Positions 61,561 through 64,000 of a stretch of 64,000 nt of DNA are shown here, one piece after another; the first letter of the stretch is position 1, and every line of letters starts with the position of its first letter. The position numbers and the translations under genes were made by a program. The notes beneath the pieces are model-generated. The model worked only from the letters and a program-made list of their open reading frames with translations. It did not search any database and was not told where the DNA came from. This DNA comes from an uncultured Anaerolineae bacterium (GTDB lineage Bacteria; Chloroflexota; Anaerolineae; Anaerolineales; Villigracilaceae): assembly GCA_903838415.1 (NCBI GenBank), contig CAILYI010000272.1:20927-84926 (forward strand), written 5' to 3'.

Positions 61561-62673
61561 ATGAGTAGTTCAAAGGTAATTCTGGTCATCGATGATGACA
61601 AAAAGTTTTCCTTTGGTTTGGTGATGGTGTTACGTAGAGCCGGTTATCAGGTGATAACGGCTTATAACGGCGTGGAAGGATTGGAAGTAATTCGTGATAA
61701 AAATCCGGATATCATCCTGTGCGATATCATGATGCCGCCTCCCAATGGAATCCAACTAAAAAAAGAGCTTGAAAACGACCCCAACGCCAGGCGTATCCCC
61801 TTCCTTTTTCTGACGGCGCGCACCGCGCCCGTGGATCGACTGGTTGGTTTTGAATCTGGAGCAGATGATTACATCACCAAGCCATTTGACGTGAACGAGC
61901 TTTTGGTACGTGTCCAAAACGTACTGCGGCGCGATGACTATGGCTTCCAAATTGGAACGCAAGAAGTAAGCAACGACCTCGATAAGCTGCGCTCCAGTAT
62001 TTCGACAAATCTTTGCCACGAAATGCGCGAGCCGCTGACCGTTATCCTGCCAGCGCTGGAACAGCTGATTCGAGCCAAATTTACCGAATCCAACCCGGAA
62101 TTTAATACTTACATCGAGCGAGCGCTCAACAGTGCCAACGGATTAAAAACCCTGGTTGACGAACTTGAAATGTTGTACGATATTGATCAGGGGAAGTTAA
62201 ATACTTCACGACAAATCATTGACCCTGATTCTTACCTTAAAACCCCCAGCGAACAAATTCTAAAAATCTGGGAAAAGAAGCAGCAAAATCTACAGTTTTT
62301 CATCAACCCGAATGCGGTTATCTACGCCCCCAGCATAGAATTTAGCCAAGTGATGTCTTACCTGGTGGATAACGCCTGCAAGTTCAGCCCCGAGAAAGGG
62401 CGAATTGCCATCTCAGTCCAACCCAATGGCTCAACAGGCTGCACAATTGAAGTGCTCGATGAAGGACCCGGAATTGCGCTGGAACTGCGTGAAAAAGTGT
62501 TTGAGCGCTATTACCAGGTCAGCCAGAGAGATACGCGGGAATTTGGCGGATTGGGCGTTGGCCTGACGATTGCGCGAGCTTATGCGCGCGCCTGGGGTGG
62601 AGATGTGCAGATTTTGGACTCCCAGGTTGGCTGCCGGGTACGAATGCTTTTACCCCCGTATAAAATGAATTAA
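61561..62673 (+). CDS. Response regulator receiver-histidine kinase
   Basis: ILVIDDDKKFSFGLVMVLRRAG...DIILCDIMMPPPNG...YITKPFDVNELLVRV; CHEMREPLTVI; GLGVGLTIARAYARAWGG. Confidence 0.9.
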   Translation: MSSSKVILVIDDDKKFSFGLVMVLRRAGYQVITAYNGVEGLEVIRDKNPDIILCDIMMPPPNGIQLKKELENDPNARRIPFLFLTARTAPVDRLVGFESGADDYITKPFDVNELLVRVQNVLRRDDYGFQIGTQEVSNDLDKLRSSISTNLCHEMREPLTVILPALEQLIRAKFTESNPEFNTYIERALNSANGLKTLVDELEMLYDIDQGKLNTSRQIIDPDSYLKTPSEQILKIWEKKQQNLQFFINPNAVIYAPSIEFSQVMSYLVDNACKFSPEKGRIAISVQPNGSTGCTIEVLDEGPGIALELREKVFERYYQVSQRDTREFGGLGVGLTIARAYARAWGGDVQILDSQVGCRVRMLLPPYKMN

Positions 62674-62739
62674 CCAACCCTGACGAGTCCGCGAAAACCA
62701 CCCCACCGCCAACTTGTGCGTGGGTTGAAGCAAAAATCC

Positions 62740-62800
62740 GCCCGGCTGCTGAATTTTCTCTTCATCTTCGGATAAATAGAGAAATCAGCAGCCGGGCTTT
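62740..62800. terminator. Bidirectional terminator between convergent genes
   Basis: gcccggctgctga...tcagcagccgggcttt with inner arms ttttctct/agagaaa. Confidence 0.8.
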
Positions 62801-62844
62801 GACTGTCGGTTGATTCAATTCCCTGACGGTTTGGGTGATGCCGA

Positions 62845-63555
62845 TCAGGCGGCTAAATTAATACTGCCACCAAAAAGGTTGGTCGTCTGCAATTGCTGAA
62901 TCAAGTTGGTTTGATCGGTGGCGGAAATATTCGAAAAATCGTACTGGTTAAGGATCGACTGGAGCGACTGCAAAGAGGACAGATTGATGCTCTGACTGGC
63001 GTTTTGCGAAGCCCAAAAATTACCCTCGCTGCCGCTGTTGTGGGGAATTTTCAAAATCAAGTCGGAATTAAACCCGGCACTGTCGATGACTTCCCTGAGC
63101 CCCTTGGCTGGAGCAATCCCGGCATCACGAAACGCGGACAGGATCGAGCTGACATCGGTTGTCGAAAGATTCGCAGCATTATAATTCGAAAGAATATCCG
63201 TAACAGTGGTTGCCTGAGCATCCGTGATGGTCGGATGCTGCTGCATGCCTCCATGGCGGCCACCCTTCATCTCAAAGTCTGACGGCATGCCAAGCTCACG
63301 TAGATTTTCGGCGTCAAAACCTGCCGCTTCGATCGTTTCTTTCATGCCGCGCCCCGGTTGAAGACCGGCATCGCTAAATTTCTGAAAAATTTCCTTCGCG
63401 GTGGTTTCGGTGATGCTGTTAGGGTCATAATTGGAAAGGATATCCTGGACCTTTGTTTTCTGCTCATCCGTCAACGCCGGTCCACCACGCGGGCCTCCCA
63501 TGCGCCCCATGCCCAGCATGCCTTGCGTTGAACCTATTCCAGATATTGAGTTCAT
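62845..63555 (-). CDS. Uncharacterised protein with duplicated ~60-aa helical module
   Basis: LTDEQKTKVQDILSNYDPNSITETTAKEIFQKFSDAGLQPGRGMKETIEAAGFDAENLREL vs [61 protein letters not shown]. Confidence 0.8.
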   Translation of the reverse strand: MNSISGIGSTQGMLGMGRMGGPRGGPALTDEQKTKVQDILSNYDPNSITETTAKEIFQKFSDAGLQPGRGMKETIEAAGFDAENLRELGMPSDFEMKGGRHGGMQQHPTITDAQATTVTDILSNYNAANLSTTDVSSILSAFRDAGIAPAKGLREVIDSAGFNSDLILKIPHNSGSEGNFWASQNASQSINLSSLQSLQSILNQYDFSNISATDQTNLIQQLQTTNLFGGSINLAA

Positions 63556-63646
63556 TTTGTTCTCCTTTTCGCGGTTTTTAAAATTGGCTTATGTCATTGC
63601 ATTATATAAACTTCCTGGTTAACAAGGTGTGCAATTTGTGTGAAAA

Positions 63647-63676
63647 GCGTAAATAGCAAATATATTTGGCGTAAAT
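63647..63676. promoter_or_regulatory. Second GCGTAAAT pair at 22-bp spacing
   Basis: GCGTAAAT at 63647 and 63669. Confidence 0.55.
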
Positions 63677-63677
63677 A

Positions 63678-63845
63678 GTGGATAAAACCATACAAATATA
63701 TGCCGTTTTTCGATTGGGAGAATTCGCTGACAATGATTTCCAGCACAACGGCTATTTTTTTCAATTATGGCAAGAATATGTAGATGTCCGTTTTAGCGAG
63801 GAAATCCATATGGTTCGACTACGCTTTGACGATAATAATGAGTGA
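63678..63845 (+). CDS. Possible GTG-start 55-aa ORF
   Basis: (M)DKTIQIYAVFRLGEFADNDFQHNGYFFQLWQEYVDVRFSEEIHMVRLRFDDNNE; absent from the ATG-only track; no clear SD. Confidence 0.35.
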   Translation: MDKTIQIYAVFRLGEFADNDFQHNGYFFQLWQEYVDVRFSEEIHMVRLRFDDNNE

Positions 63846-63892
63846 ACATTTCAAACATTCTGTGTGTTAATTCCGAGCAACGAAGGAGTCTT

Positions 63893-64000
63893 TATGGGAA
63901 TCGATGCAATCCGCAGCACAACAGCAGTTGATATCAGCAGCCTGGCGCAGTCGCAATCGTCCAGCGCAGCAAAATTAGCAGATAAAACAGAAACAGCCCC
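63893..64000 (+). CDS. Start of an uncharacterised protein (truncated by window edge)
   Basis: SD cgaaggag then MGIDAIRSTTAVDISSLAQSQSSSAAKLADKTETA. Confidence 0.6.

Noticed and set aside
1-64000. tRNA, rRNA, prophage or IS elements
   Set aside because: No T-arm/acceptor patterns, rRNA motifs, transposase or phage structural genes were recognised by eye; only a weak integrase-like relic near 29.7 kb.

Overview
The window looks like a high-coverage, gene-dense chromosomal segment of a Chloroflexota (Anaerolineae-like) bacterium. That assignment is inferred from Thr/Pro-rich lipoproteins, Tad-like genes and 2-oxoacid:ferredoxin oxidoreductases, not from any search. About 50 CDS are recognisable. 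Housekeeping genes include fabD (partial), rpmF, prfB (with an intact +1 frameshift site), ftsY, trxA, murA, glmS, pyk, argF, rarA and hemW. A regulator/iscX/nuoB-nuoCD-nuoI/mrp/ricT neighbourhood is rich in Fe-S proteins. There are also korAB, a Tad-like surface locus, and a block of four large sensor-kinase genes beside an orphan periplasmic binding protein. Three places stand out. (1) At 49.48-52.42 kb, a c-di-GMP-I (GEMM) riboswitch with an intrinsic terminator precedes a small exported 'AASN'-type protein, an ER/SipW-type signal peptidase fused to a large C-terminal domain, and an RTX-repeat secreted protein. This is a candidate riboswitch-controlled dedicated export/matrix system. A paired GCGTAAAT motif at exactly 22-bp spacing lies upstream and recurs at 63.65 kb. 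(2) At 17.24-17.32 kb, a perfect 18-bp-arm palindrome overlaps the -35 of a consensus promoter between a SufR-like regulator and iscX-nuoBCDI. (3) A ~300-nt structured glmS leader shows glmS-ribozyme-like motif order. Other points of note are MurA with Cys->Asp (predicted fosfomycin resistance), a HicBA module with in-frame stops in both genes, an NBR1-type FW domain in a lipoprotein, and recurrent leaderless-type promoters. No tRNA, rRNA or CRISPR was seen.
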